Part shown: one piece after another, positions 26,047 to 38,180 of the stretch
How positions within the stretch are numbered: position 1 is the stretch's first letter
Layout: every line of letters starts with the position of its first letter
NCBI GenBank assembly: GCA_009823395.1
Contig: CM020514.1
Span: 4,280,966 to 4,344,965 of the forward strand
Source of the DNA: Thamnaconus septentrionalis
Lineage: Eukaryota > Chordata > Actinopteri > Tetraodontiformes > Monacanthidae
Length of the DNA stretch: 64,000 bases
Direction: 5' to 3'
Program-made: the position numbers and the translations under genes
Notes under the pieces: model-generated
Told to the model about the DNA's origin: nothing
The model's database searches: none
Seen by the model: only the letters and a program-made list of their open reading frames with translations

Positions 26047-29000
26047 ATGGAGAGAGACACCATGAGCATATGGCCACGCATGGAACCCTTTTTATTGGGG
26101 GCCCTGCAGGTTAATACACATCTTTTGTGTACTTCATTCCAGCGGAATAAATGGAAAAAAAAAAATGGAAGCCATCAATTGATTCTGGCGTAAAATAACG
26201 TTTGCGTTTAACACTGTTGCAGGTTTCCCCTTGCTCAAAACTCGGCCTGCACTACCTTCGCAAGATGTCGAGCTACGTCCAAACGCGAGACGGCTGCTTT
26301 CCACAGCTGAGCTGGTCCATGTGGAAGCACATAGCCTGCGGGAAGCTGCAGCTTCCGGAGGACCTGGCGTGGCTCTACTTTGAGACGTTTGACCTGCTGA
26401 TAGGCCACCCTCCCGAGGAGAGGCTCGAGCTGGCCGAGTGCTTTTCCCAGTGCTCTTCGACGAGCGAGCTGGACCAACAGAGGAACAAGGTGAGGAAGTG
26501 CTTGTAACGTGTGTCATTGTCATTTGATACACACTCATTTGTATCAGTGTTTGATTTCCTCTTCTTCTTTCTTGTAGCTGTCGGTGGACACGCTGCAGTT
26601 CCTCTTGTTCCTCTACATTCAGCAGATAAACCGAACGTCTCTCCGCGTCTCTTTGATCGGCGAGGAGTGGCCCACGTGTCGCGCAAGCTCCCCGTCCGAC
26701 CGACAGGGCAAGACGAACTCTCAAAACAAGGTCCTAAGAAATGTCTATAAAGTCTTTAAAAAAAAAAAAAATTGCTATTCTTTATAATGCATCTCTCTCT
26801 TTTGCTCCTTGGTTCAGCAGAACTGGGACGATCGTGCACACCTGTCATTTATACGAAGCCACCTTGCTGAAATCCTGGACCTGCTAGTAGCGCCAAACCA
26901 AAGGTCGGCGTCTGGATCAGCCCTCGAAGACTGTCAGGTCAGTGAGCTGCCGGAACACAAACTATGAATTTGGTACATGCATTTCGCAGACTAGTCTGTG
27001 GGTTTGTCAAGGTTCCACGCGGCCTGCTATGAAGAAAGCTGCAAAGCAGGTCTTGTATTCTGTGTCTTGGCCCATTGAGATCTACCATGAATTTCAAAGT
27101 TAAGATTTGTTTGTGCTGCCAATCAGCTGACCATGACAGAGAGATTACAGACCTCCACATTTAAACTTGACAAGAATAAATAAACAAATAAATACATCTG
27201 AAAATATCCCAAAATAAATATTCTATATTTATTAAACAACCATAAATTCAACCACAAAATAGGACATTCAAGTCAATCTATCCAGTCAGCTTTAAGATGG
27301 ATGAGAGGATATGTGTTCATAATGATAAAATAACTTTACATAGGAGAGTTAATCATTCAAATTCATTAGAAATTTAACAGTTCTGTGTTAACATTACGCA
27401 GAAATTATTACTACAGATGATAGCTCTGCACAGCAGTGGTTTGTGCACATATCACTTTGTCTTAAAGAGTTGAAAGAATCTTTTTTTTTTTTTTTTCATC
27501 TGTCATTTATAAAATATTTGCATAAAAATTGAGCCCCTAAATTCTTAACATCATCGGGTGAGCTGGCTGGATTTTCCCAGTCCGTGTGTGATGCCGCTCT
27601 GGGGGCCCCTCCCCTTCCTCAGGCAGGTCACATTGTGTGTATATATATAGGACACTCATATTGTATGTGGGTGTGCACGCGCATGTGATCAATCAATCAA
27701 TCAATCAGCATACGCACGGACACACACACACAAACACACACACACAAATCCAATGAAGTCCGTGAGCTCGCACAACACATTTACACTATTATACTCAGAA
27801 GGGAATCAGATACATTAACGGCTGCATGATCTGGGGCGGCATCGACTGGGACCGTATTATTGTCAAACAAGTGACCAGAGGCGATAAAGTGGTGGCTAAT
27901 GGGGTCACACATCACTGATGTAGTAGAGACACAGGTATTACCACAGCGGGTAATTATTATATTATAGTATTATAGTGTAGTATAGTATGTCTAATAAACA
28001 GTAAAATCATGAGCTGAAGATCACAGAAAATAAGAATAGAAAATAAAACGCAAAACAATATATACTTTGTGTATTTTTATTTGTTACTGTCCTAAATAGT
28101 ATTAATCTAAATTTTATGTGGTTAAAATGTGATTGTTTTGTCAGTAGTTTAATGGTCTTGCTTGTATTTTCTGCAACTGTGGATATTTAAAGGGATTTTT
28201 TTTTTTTTTGAAATGTATTAATATTGGGGGACTTTACTTTTAAATCACTAATATCTAAATACTAAAGCAAGTAATTTGAAAACTGCAGTGTCCACATGAG
28301 CTTAAGTAAACAGGTGAGAATTAATACAGTCCAGCAGACCACGATCCAGAGCAGAAGCATAAATGACCCCCACTCATACTAGCTGCATGTCTTGTATAAA
28401 TTGAAGGCCTTGATTTTATCCCAAATTATTATGAAGAAAGCAACCCCCCAAAAAAAGTTTTTACATTATACTAGTCTTGATTTTTTATTATTTTTTTTTT
28501 TCCACTTCTATTTTTGCAGATACCACTTGAGGCAGTGCTGAGCCTCAGCCTGCTCTTGGAAGGCTCAGCATGCCAGGACAAAGCCATACAGCCCCTCCAC
28601 GTGCTGCTGACCAAAGACCCATTTCAAACGCAAGCCGGCTACTCCACACTCAGTCGCTCTTTCCACCTGCACAAACTGCTCTCGTGCATCCAGAACTACC
28701 TCACACTCAATCCCTTTGGAATAACCGCCTGCCTCAACTCTGGCAAAAAACTTGCCTGGGCTTCACAAGGTGTTCTTGAGTCTTCTATATATTCTTCAAT
28801 TTAAAAAAAAAAAAAAAAAACTACTATTGAGAGAGGGTGTTGAAACAGTGCTGTACTGTATCTATTTAAAGAAATTGATTAAATCTCTACTTGTTTTTTT
28901 GTGTTTTCTAGTGGAAGGAGCCATGAAAAAAGCTAAAATAGCCCGAAATACCCACATTACTCCACCTGGCAGTAGAATGGTGGTGATATCACAAGTCATG

Positions 29001-30104
29001 AAACAGACCTTGGCCAAGACCTCAGACAAGCTCACAGGTTCTAACATCAAAATCCACAGATGCTCCAATTCATTTATTTATCTTCTGTCTCCTCTCAGGT
29101 AAGACGCTCTCTCACGTATCAGCAGGTTGCTGTATGAACCTTGTGATCGCAGCGCTCCCCTCACGTTTTCTCCTACTCCAAAACGCACTGTCCAGGTCGG
29201 TGAACGTGGACAAATGCCGCGACTGCACGGTGGTGCTGGGTCCCGTCGAAACCAGCGTCCACATGCACGGCTGCCACAACGTGCAGCTGGTGTGCGTGGC
29301 CGGCCGGATCGTGGTCGGCGCCTCCTCGTCCTGCGCGCTGCACGCCTTGACGCCCACCCGCCCGCTGCTGCTGCCCGGGAACGCCAACATCACCCTGGGG
29401 CCTTTCCACACCTTCTACCCGTCTTTGGAAGATCACATGGCCAGCGTGGGCCTCGCCGTGGTGCCTAATTTCTGGGATCAGCCTCTGATCCTGGGACCGG
29501 AGGACCCGGTCAACGCCTCGCTCAACGCGACGCCGAGCCCCGAGCACGCCTGCTACCAGCTCCTCCCCGAGGCCGACTTCCACACGTTCGTCGTGCCCTT
29601 CCAGATGCAGGGAGACACGTGCGAGGTGCCCGGCGGTTTGCCTCCGCAGTACCAGGCCGTGATTGAGAGCAAGAAGAGAAGGATACAAAGCCTGCAGAAG
29701 ATGCTGTTGGAGGCCCAGTTGAACAAGTGAGTGGCCCAGTGGGCGGCTGTGGCTTGGATGGCAAAACAGTCTAGCATGGGGTCATACAAATATTTTGTAT
29801 GACACCATTATTGATATGGTGAAGTATACTTTTAACAGTAAGACAGAAATACCTTGATTAAAGAATACAAATTAAAGTGCAAATAATCTATAAAAATGAC
29901 TTGGCAGACATAGTTGGAGATACCCCCACACACACACCCCTTACTTCAATTTGATTTTGTATGACACTACTATTTGTATGTATTTATATGCATTTAATAT
30001 TTATATGTTTATATGTATTATTTTTAAGTATACTCTTAACAGTAAGAAAAAAATACCTTGATTAAAGAATACAAATTAAAGTGAAAATGATAATAATAAT
30101 AATG

Positions 30105-30144
<40 letters not shown>

Positions 30145-31000
30145 TAATAATGATGATGATGGTGGTGGTGATGATATACAAGTCCCTAGGGGACAATACC
30201 TGTAAATCAAATCAAATTACATAGTAGATATAGTTGGAGATAAGTTGTACATTGAGGTTAATGGCGCTAGCTGCGTTTCCATTACGCCTAGAATTGCGCA
30301 AAACCCTAAATATCGCAATAAAAAAACTGGTCATTGAAACACCTGCACTTAGAAAAACTTCTCAATACGGCTAAAAGGTTTCGACGCTCTCATGAGGTGC
30401 TTTTTTAGATGTATCGATATAGAGGTATATCGAAGAAGTGTCATGGAAACACTTTTGCGCGTGATGTTTGGACGGAAGGAGGAGACGGAATATTTTTATT
30501 TTTTTTTTTACAAGTAATCAGAGAAAAATAGAACAACCATTCTTGACAGAAAAGAAACGTAAACAAACGGAAGCAAATGTAGTTCTCGTAAAATCTCATC
30601 CCGCGAGATTTTACGGGAATTTCGGAAAAACTGGAATGGAAACGCAGCTATTGGGGAGCTTAAGGGATCAACAAAGTTGGCCATTGAATGATCACGCCAT
30701 CACGTTGTATATTTTATATATTGTAGTTTCAGGTACCCTGTTGTGTCTTTCAGGGTTTTCGTGTTTCTACTACCAACATTCCCTCTTTTGTGCCCTTGCA
30801 GGAAGCAAAAGCATCAGTTTCAGGAGTTGTTGGAGGGAAAGTTTCACGAGTGGCTTCGGGAAACTGGTCAAAGACAGGAACTGGACAGCTTGATCCCGTC
30901 CACAGTAGCTGCCGTCAATGACTTTCCTGTGACGGCGACAAGCACAACCACAGCGGATTTTACTCAACAATTGAGGCATGTATGGCAGACGGGACGCTAA
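26047..31000 (+). CDS. tbccd1: TBCC domain-containing protein 1
   Basis: TBCCD1 is a tubulin-cofactor-C-domain protein required for centrosome and Golgi positioning and ciliary organisation. Eight coding exons: 26047-26109, 26223-26489, 26578-26730, 26821-26937 (or from 26818, NAGNAG acceptor), 28520-28769, 28912-29098, 29196-29726, 30802-31000. They give 588 residues (human about 557). Recognisable blocks are LHYLRKMSSYVQTR, WKHIACGKLQL, DTLQFLLFLYIQQIN, NPFGITACLNSGKKLAWA, TLAKTSDKLTGSNIKIHRC and the C-CAP/TBCC beta-helix region in the 531-bp exon 29196-29726. That region includes CRDCTVVLGPVETSVHMHGC, LTPTRPLLL and HYP-like FYPSLEDHMA. The C-terminus FHEWLRETGQRQELDSL matches the family. 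That 531-bp exon is strikingly GC-rich compared with flanking introns. The gene is convergent with lcmt2. Confidence 0.95.
30089..30174. repeat. (AAT)n / (GAT)n / (GGT)n compound microsatellite
   Basis: AAT trinucleotides interrupted by GAT, ending in GAT and GGT runs, in the last tbccd1 intron. Confidence 0.9.
30268..30650. mobile_element. TA-flanked MITE in tbccd1 intron
   Basis: A 379-bp element (30270-30648) has 14-bp terminal inverted repeats GCTGCGTTTCCATT and is flanked by TA at 30268-30269 and 30649-30650. TA duplication suggests Tc1/mariner-type insertion. Internally there is a further palindrome around 30587-30615 (CGTAAAATCTC...GAGATTTTACG). It lies in the last intron of tbccd1. 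Confidence 0.75.
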
Positions 31001-31065
31001 TAGAATATATATAAGAGGTTTATTTTCTATAATTTTTCACCTATTTTATCACTGTAGTTGATTCT

Positions 31066-31071
31066 AATAAA
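31066..31071 (+). terminator. tbccd1: tbccd1 polyadenylation signal AATAAA
   Basis: Canonical AATAAA 66 bp after the tbccd1 stop codon, in the AT-rich gap between the convergent tbccd1 and lcmt2 genes. Confidence 0.65.
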
Positions 31072-31208
31072 TCCTGTAATAATTTTTAGTGTCAAGATTT
31101 TTTTGGGTGTGTTTTGTGTAAACACTCACACACACACGATTGATCCATATGTGTGTGTGTGTGTGTGTGTGTGAAAGAGACAAGATTATACACCATTTTT
31201 AAAATTTT

Positions 31209-31214
31209 TTTATT
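31209..31214 (-). terminator. lcmt2: lcmt2 polyadenylation signal AATAAA (minus strand)
   Basis: TTTATT on the plus strand reads AATAAA on the minus strand, about 70 bp past the lcmt2 stop (31285-31283). The two convergent poly(A) signals are only about 140 bp apart. Confidence 0.55.
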
Positions 31215-31282
31215 TATGAGGCTTAAATTGTTCATTTTGAACTAGGCAGTGAAAAAGTTCATTTTTAATTTCAAACACTTAA

Positions 31283-34200
31283 TTAATTCAGGAACGCTCC
31301 GAGGCCAACAGTAACCGGCTGACGATTGAAGTGAGTCCCAAAGGAGAAACAGTTTCCCCCTCCACCTATCAGCAAAACCTCTGTCTTTTCCAGGTCTATC
31401 ACTTCAGAGCAGAACGAGTGCAGCATTAGGGGCCAGGGCACTGAGGTCTGCGTGCGAAAAAGTACATTTTGTTAAGAGTTCCTCTTATCTGATGGATCTA
31501 GTTCAGTTGTGATAAGAATAATTAAGTTAATCACTTGATGCCTTTTAATTAGGGCTGTCAGTCGATAAAATGTTTTAATCGCGATTAATCGCATTAGCGT
31601 CCTGAGTTAACTCGCGATTAATCACAAATTAAATGCAATTTTCTCTACATGTAACTTAACAAGGTATTTATTTTATATATTTATTTTGCACTGAGCCAGT
31701 TTTCAAACAGACAAGTCTTTTGACATTTTCTGACAACAGGGCAGCTAGCTTCCTCCAGACAGCGAGAATAACCTCTTAACCTCTCAGTGAGAATAACCTT
31801 ATAAGCACGTTAACTTCCACAGCCCTGCTTTTAATATAACAAAACAGCTCCAACTACAAGTAGATGAACATACTGATGGAAATGATCCTAAAATTACCGT
31901 GTCCATCGTGAACTCCATGCTGCTGCGTGTCGTGAGGTTAATTATTACGCCACCTGGGACTCCATCAGAATGATGCCACACTCCGCCGACCACAACAAGT
32001 GTTTCGCCAATGACATGGGCACAATGTGAGTATCTTAAAAAATGAAAGAAAAACAAGTTACTGTATTTTAGAGATTCTGTGATCCTGTATGAACTTACAG
32101 GAAACTGCTAGCGCCATGAAATGCAAATGCAACACACCTGGGAACAACACATGGATGAACGTCGACTGTTTCCCAGAGGAAGCCTTTGTCACTCGGCCGT
32201 AAAATAACGGTGTCACCTAATGGCACGTCCCTTTGACCCAGTCCTCCAAATACCACCACACCACCCTCATACGAACTGGCCGAATGGGAATGACGTGCTT
32301 CCGGAGTGGTGCCCTCTAGTGGGATCTAGAAAGAATTCAGAGGCAGGGCCTGATGAATGCATCTGTAAATATAACATCTGTCTAAGGCTTCATTTCATCC
32401 TGCTGTGGAAGTCTGGCAAACTGGGTAACTATCAGAAACTCCAAGATACCAACAACGTATAATATACCATCATCAGTACATAAAAATAATACTACAAAAT
32501 AAGTTGTTACAATGTTTTTTTTAAAAGCAGGTCTATTGTCATTCCATATTATGTACAACAAAATTGTGAGATCCAAATACATGGTTACTCCTGGCACAGC
32601 AATTTATTTATAATAATGAGGACATAATATTAACGACAATTACTGTAATACGATTCATCACTTTGGCACAACAGTCAATCAATAGACTGTGCATGGCACA
32701 GAGTAACGTATATACACTGTAAAGTCACTCTGAACGGAACAAAGAATTGTCCTACTTGCATTGCAAGATTAATATGGCTAATATTGTGTGTCAGAACTTG
32801 CTTTTGCAATTGTCAACATGTTCAAACTCACTATTATCAGCAACGTTTCGATATTGTATACTGTCCTTCGTTATCAAAGGACTGTATACAATGCACATGT
32901 ATGAAAAAGGTCAATGTGTTTTCCCTGTGCTTGGAATTCTGTGCTTGTTAGGAAGGAGTGTTTTCATGACAAGGACAAGAATTCTCTTGGTGGTTATTAA
33001 TGTCTCTGTGCTTGCATTGGACTGATAATATACACAAAACAAACCTCAGTCCAGTGCTGTTCATCTTGACTCAGGAAATAACTGTCACCAAGAACTGCTT
33101 CTGAGGATTTTTTTCCACCATAGACAAACAGGAAGCTTTTGCCTTGAGGAAAAATAAAGACGGTTTATTACAGTGAATTTCATTTAATATGGAAAATATA
33201 GGGGAAAAAAAACACACACACACACACAGGTGAAAAAACACTGACTGTGCATTTAAACTCACCCTTGTGTTTGACCACGTTGGTTGTGTGTCTCCATCTT
33301 GCTGACGGTGGGTTGCCTGTGGAGACCATAGGCTCTACCTGAAGTTTTACCATATCCTCACTGTCTGAAATAGGGATCCTGCATGGACCGGTAGGGTCAA
33401 AGGTCACTTTGCAAAGCCCTTGGATCGGCTTGTCTGGAGAGGAGCGACCTCCAAAGACCACGATGCCGGTGCCAGGAAGCAAGGTGACCGTGTGGTAGAG
33501 TCGCACTCCTGTGCAGGACAAACACTTGATCACCATGTGGACTACTTGGCTAATTTGGACTAACATGGTGGTAACATATCATTGGCAGGGAAGTAAGTAT
33601 TGATCAGATCAACTGCAAATAAAAATAAACAGCACTTCGGCTTGTATGGCAGTGCTTTGACTTTATCTTTAACAACAGTTAAAAATGCATGAGAACAGCA
33701 TTCAGCTTTAAGATGTGGTGTCCAGTATGCACTAATACAAACTATTCTTTAAAACATAAATGAAAGCAAATCTATGGAAGCAAAGTTTTCAAATATGTGA
33801 AAACGAATTGTGTAAAATGTATTAAAAAAAATTTCACTGATTAAAAATAAAAGCATTTTACAGTAAATAATTGAGCAAATTGTTTCAAACGAGCTCTGTA
33901 CTGTTAACATGCAGTGACACAATGAGCAAATGACAGTGGCTTTTTGCACCATTCTCATTAATTTAAGATTTGAGGCTGCACGATTCTGAAAAAAATGGTT
34001 TTCCGTCACCAGTTCCATTTAATTTTGGGGGGGGAATTACAAAAAAGGGAATTATTTTGAATACAGGTGCATCTCAAAAATTAGAATATCATCACATTCA
34101 ATATTTTTTGTCACTCATTTCAGAAAGTGAAAACCATATATTGTGTAGATTAAGATTTATTACACAGAGTGTAATATTTCAAGCCTTTATTTTTTTAAAA

Positions 34201-37200
34201 GTTGATGATTGTGGCTTACAGATGAGGAAACCCCAAAATGTTCATTTCGATGCACTCAGTACTTGGTTGGGCCTCCTTTTGCATGAATGACTGCATGAAA
34301 AAACAAAGGGCTGGAAACATTCATAAACCTTACCCATATCTCCTGAGATGTCTGGGTTGAAGAGTCTCCAAGCATCCTGGCCCTTCTGGAGGATCCTCGC
34401 CGCTGCTTCCCTGCCTCTGCGGCTAAAGCCTCCAGTGAGCAACACATTCCCTGGGCTGACCAAGCAGCTCGCCATACCCAAGCCCTCAACACAGTCCGGT
34501 AGGGTCGTCACGCTGACAGTCGCAGGGCTCCACGACGGGACAATGGATGGCGCCAAGGGCACTGGGGCGGAGGAATTAAAAGTGGAGCTGTGTTTTGTTT
34601 CGGGTTCTACAAACACAGCACTCAGTGTTCTTAGTTCAAGGGGAGCAACTCTTTTAAAAATTTCCATTTAGACAACCCTGCCACCACGTTCCTTCAGTTG
34701 AATCATAACTCCTGTTGCGTCCAAGGACATTTGTGCCCCTGTGGACTAAGACTGAATCAATAGTGTAGATTTTTTTTTTATTACTATTTTATTACTATTC
34801 CAACAAATACAACAAAAATGACTAAAATGAAAACATACTGAAATTACTAATACTATTTTGTATTTAAAGACTATTAAAAGTTTTGCGTGTTGTTTCCATG
34901 GTTGAAAACGCTAACTTGGCTAAATACTAATAAAAGCAGTGAGCTTCAAGGGCACAACAGGCACAAAAAAGTGATGCTAATATTGCATGCTTACATAACA
35001 CATAATTGACATAAGACATAAAACATGATGAAAATACAGTATTAAGAAAGTGTTGCTATATGAGCGTTTATAAACTTTACCATGCCTGAGTAAAGCTTGA
35101 AGCATTAATGAGCCCCGAGATGCAGTGAGGATAAAATAATGTGAACATTTCTGGTGCCAGTCCTGAGGACAGATACAGGGGGAGAGAAAAAAGGTTTTCA
35201 AGTCATTATCACCACAGTGGCCGAGTGAAGAAAAAAACAACGAATCATTGACTTTTTCCACATAGGCTTGTCTGATATGGTGCATGCATCCATCCTTTAA
35301 TGCTTATCCAGGTTGGGATGCAGGGCAGGGAGCCTCCCAGAGAAGAGAAGCCCAGTCGGAGGACTGTCGGGCATCTGCAAAGCGCCCTGAGATGCCGTTG
35401 GTTGTGATTTAGAGCTTTACAAATTAGAGCTGACTGATTGATTGACTGACTGATTGATTGATTCATCCTCTGGTTAGCTGAGAGACATCATCTCCTATCA
35501 TAGAGGAGCAGCAGCTCAACTACAGGGGGCTGAGTTGTGGGGCTTGGAAGATGTGCATCAGCCACTTACTATTTCTTCTACCCCCAAAAAACAAAACAAT
35601 GACATCCCAGCTTACCTCGTGTTCATCAAACAGCTCCAGGCTCTCCACTCTGCATCGTTCCTCCTCAGAGACCAGCCCAAGATAGAAGGCATTCAAATCG
35701 AGACACACACAATCATCCCAACCCTGGATGGAATCATATATACTTGTTGAAACACTTCCCATAATAAACTACTCTCAACATACTATCGCACTAGCGTTTG
35801 CTGTCTGCAGAATATGTATTGTCTGCATACTGGCCTGGTCAAGGAATCTGCACCTCTGGGCAGCAGCGTCTGGATACTGCCGTAGCGAATGCAAGCTTGA
35901 ATTAATTTTGCGGAAGTGATCTTGCATAATCTGGCCAAAGGGATCGCGTGGACCAATCTGCTCATACAGAACAAAGAGGGACTGCGGCATGTTTTTTGCT
36001 GCCCAACTTATAACTCGATCAGACCTGGAAGACAAAAACACCATCGAATCGCTTCGCATCCACAACGCAGTTTTGAAGTTCTTGCAGTGATTGTGACTAA
36101 AAATCTTGCTTTTGAAATACAGATCAGGGTTTTACAAACCACGCAGGTCCTAACGGGGTGGGGCAAACAACCGTAATTCAAACCTTACTGGTGAGTTTCC
36201 ATGTAGGTTAGCACAACTTCAGAGAGGATCACGGTGGGGGCAGTCCAGTCGAACCCGACTTCACCAAGCGCCGCTTCTAACTGGTCCTTCTCTCTTATAT
36301 CTACTCCTAATAAATTATATTGATCGCTGGACAAAAACACTGGTCCTGAGGAGATACAAGCACAACAAAAACTTCTCAGTCGTGAATGCAGCATACATCG
36401 TATAATATTAGGTTTATAAAAATGTCATTGACCACAAACTTCTTTGAATATTACAAACCTGTCAAAGACGGCAAACGGAAGTCTAGCATAGAGCTCAGTG
36501 TCACATTGCAACTGATCAGAGCGGCTTTTTGTTGGATGACATCAGGAAAATCTACCTCAAGCATAGCCACCCTGTCGAGGGCGCCTTCTGCGTGTAAGCG
36601 AAAATACAGCGAGTCGAACCCTGCACCCAGTGACAGAATCTACAAGAGAAAAGTAAAGGAAGGAAAATGTACGTAAGTAAAATACAAACGCAGGGAAATG
36701 AAAGAAAAAAACAAACAAACATTACTTTTAAAAAATCCAACTTTAGGACAAAAGGCCAGAAAGGATAGTTCAACGTTAATTCGCATAATTTGGCAATTTG
36801 CATAAACACTTCAGTCAAATGAGTTGACCAATTCTCCTTAATTATCAGTGCCTGTAGTTTTCAAACCCCAGGGACAGAGATGAGAGCTGTTCAGCAAAAT
36901 AAAAAGAGGGTGACAGGTACAGGTCACCTGCAGTTTATCTAAATAGAGACATGGATATACAAACTTGTACATACACATACACACCTCGGGAGAATTTCCC
37001 AAAATGTTGATCTATCAATGTATAGTTGTGTTAACTTGCCTGTCTTCTGGGGCAGCCAGAAGTGACGCGAAGGAAGTTTCTTAAACAGTCGTCCACAGCT
37101 CTCCACCGCACATAGTAGCCCCTGGAATTTTTTTAAAAGCACAATTGTTGTAATTATTGAATGCAATGATTTAACTGGACAAAACTTTTGGAGACCTTTA

Positions 37201-38180
37201 TATCATATTTTCTTTATATCATTGTTTCAAACAGTGTTGAACCTTATGTTGCAATGTGTACATACGAACTCTGTTAGTACAAGCAGTTCTATTAGAGTAC
37301 TATATTATGGAATAAGGGTTCGGGTGTAATCAATAGTCACGTAAATCCAAAAAAACACTAAACTCAAACATGGCATTTGGAAAGTCAACAGGCAAGCCCC
37401 AGAACCAAAGGGTCGAATACATTTTGTGTGGCGTTGCACCAAGTTTAAAATGCAATTCATCTATGGAAATGCAAAAACATGCGTTGCAAGCTGCAGCAAC
37501 AAAAAAAAAAGAAATAAAATAAAATAAGCAAAAGCTTTTTTTCTCCACCCTTGTATATTTCGACAATTGTGTTATGTTTATAATATTCCTCAATGATGAT
37601 TTACGCCGGAATTGCAGTACTCTGCAAGGCATCGCTAATCAAGACCAGTAATATTGTAAATGAATATGTAAATAACTAGTAAGGGTTGACCTGTTAATAA
37701 GTGGGGTTCTCCTCGTCCCTTTGCCAACTAGGTGTTGAAGGAAAGCATCCTCGAAGTAGCCCTGAGTTGCAGCAGACCTCTTGCTTACCATGCTACTGTT
37801 ATTGGTGCGCTGTACCTGCAACAATTGAGCGGCAGGAAACATACAGTACACAGAACCTTACACGTGCACAAATTCTAAAAACACATTTATAAGAACGTTT
37901 ATAAAAAACAAAAACAAAACAACAAAAAAAAAATATATAGTGGTTGCTTGAAGGGACCAGTTAAGCAGTTTGCATTAAGTCGGACAGTTACCAATGACAC
38001 CCTTCAGCAAAGTACGAAAATTATATGAAAATGAATACGTGTGAATGACAATCACATGAAATACAGAATGCTTTCTTAAAACGTGTTGTCACAACGTTGT
38101 CAGCAAAACGGTCGAACACACACGATACTTACGGCTGTGTCTCTCCCCTGCTTTATCTTATTTCTTTGTTTCGGTGGCAT
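31283..38180 (-). CDS. lcmt2: tRNA wybutosine-synthesizing protein 4 (leucine carboxyl methyltransferase 2)
   Basis: LCMT2/TYW4 is the SAM-dependent enzyme completing wybutosine at position 37 of tRNA-Phe. Fourteen coding exons: 38133-38180, 37691-37815, 37040-37121, 36459-36639, 36189-36345, 35835-36024, 35616-35723, 35081-35162, 34334-34648, 33263-33508, 33045-33142, 32138-32325, 31898-32033, 31283-31447. Total 706 residues (human about 686). The N-terminal methyltransferase half shows the SAM motif [14 protein letters not shown], then [15 protein letters not shown] and [14 protein letters not shown]. The C-terminal half has kelch-like repeats ([38 protein letters not shown]) and ends [16 protein letters not shown]. 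Introns after exons 3 and 6 appear to use GC donors (see findings). The acceptor of exon 34334-34648 is the least certain boundary. Mammalian LCMT2 is, to my recollection, intronless. Confidence 0.93.
31552..31650. repeat. Dispersed repeat with repeated TAATCGCGATTAATCGC
   Basis: GGGCTGTCAGTCGAT followed by two copies of CGCGATTAATC in the region just upstream (plus coordinates) of the lcmt2 last exon. This wording is a familiar teleost interspersed repeat of unassigned class. Confidence 0.45.
34063..34240. repeat. Dispersed repeat (aggtgcatctcaaaaattagaatatc type)
   Basis: Contains CAGGTGCATCTCAAAAATT, TTAGAATATCATC, CATTTCAGAAAGTG and GATGATTGTGGCTTACAG in the order seen in a very common fish repeat. 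Lies in an lcmt2 intron. Confidence 0.5.
35284..35470 (+). mobile_element. LINE/SINE 3' tail remnant with GATT repeats
   Basis: GCAAAGCGCCCTGAGATGCC then GTTGTGATTTAGAGCTTTAC is the typical 3' tail of fish L2/CR1-type LINEs or tail-sharing SINEs, ending in an imperfect TGATTGATTGACTGAC repeat. Lies in an lcmt2 intron. Confidence 0.5.

Noticed and set aside
26134..26724. 196-codon open frame on the minus strand over tbccd1 exons
   Set aside because: Antisense to well-supported coding exons and an intron; no family resemblance; caused by codon composition.
29173..29688. 171-codon antisense frame in the GC-rich tbccd1 exon
   Set aside because: Stop-poor only because the exon is GC-rich; the plus-strand frame matches TBCCD1.
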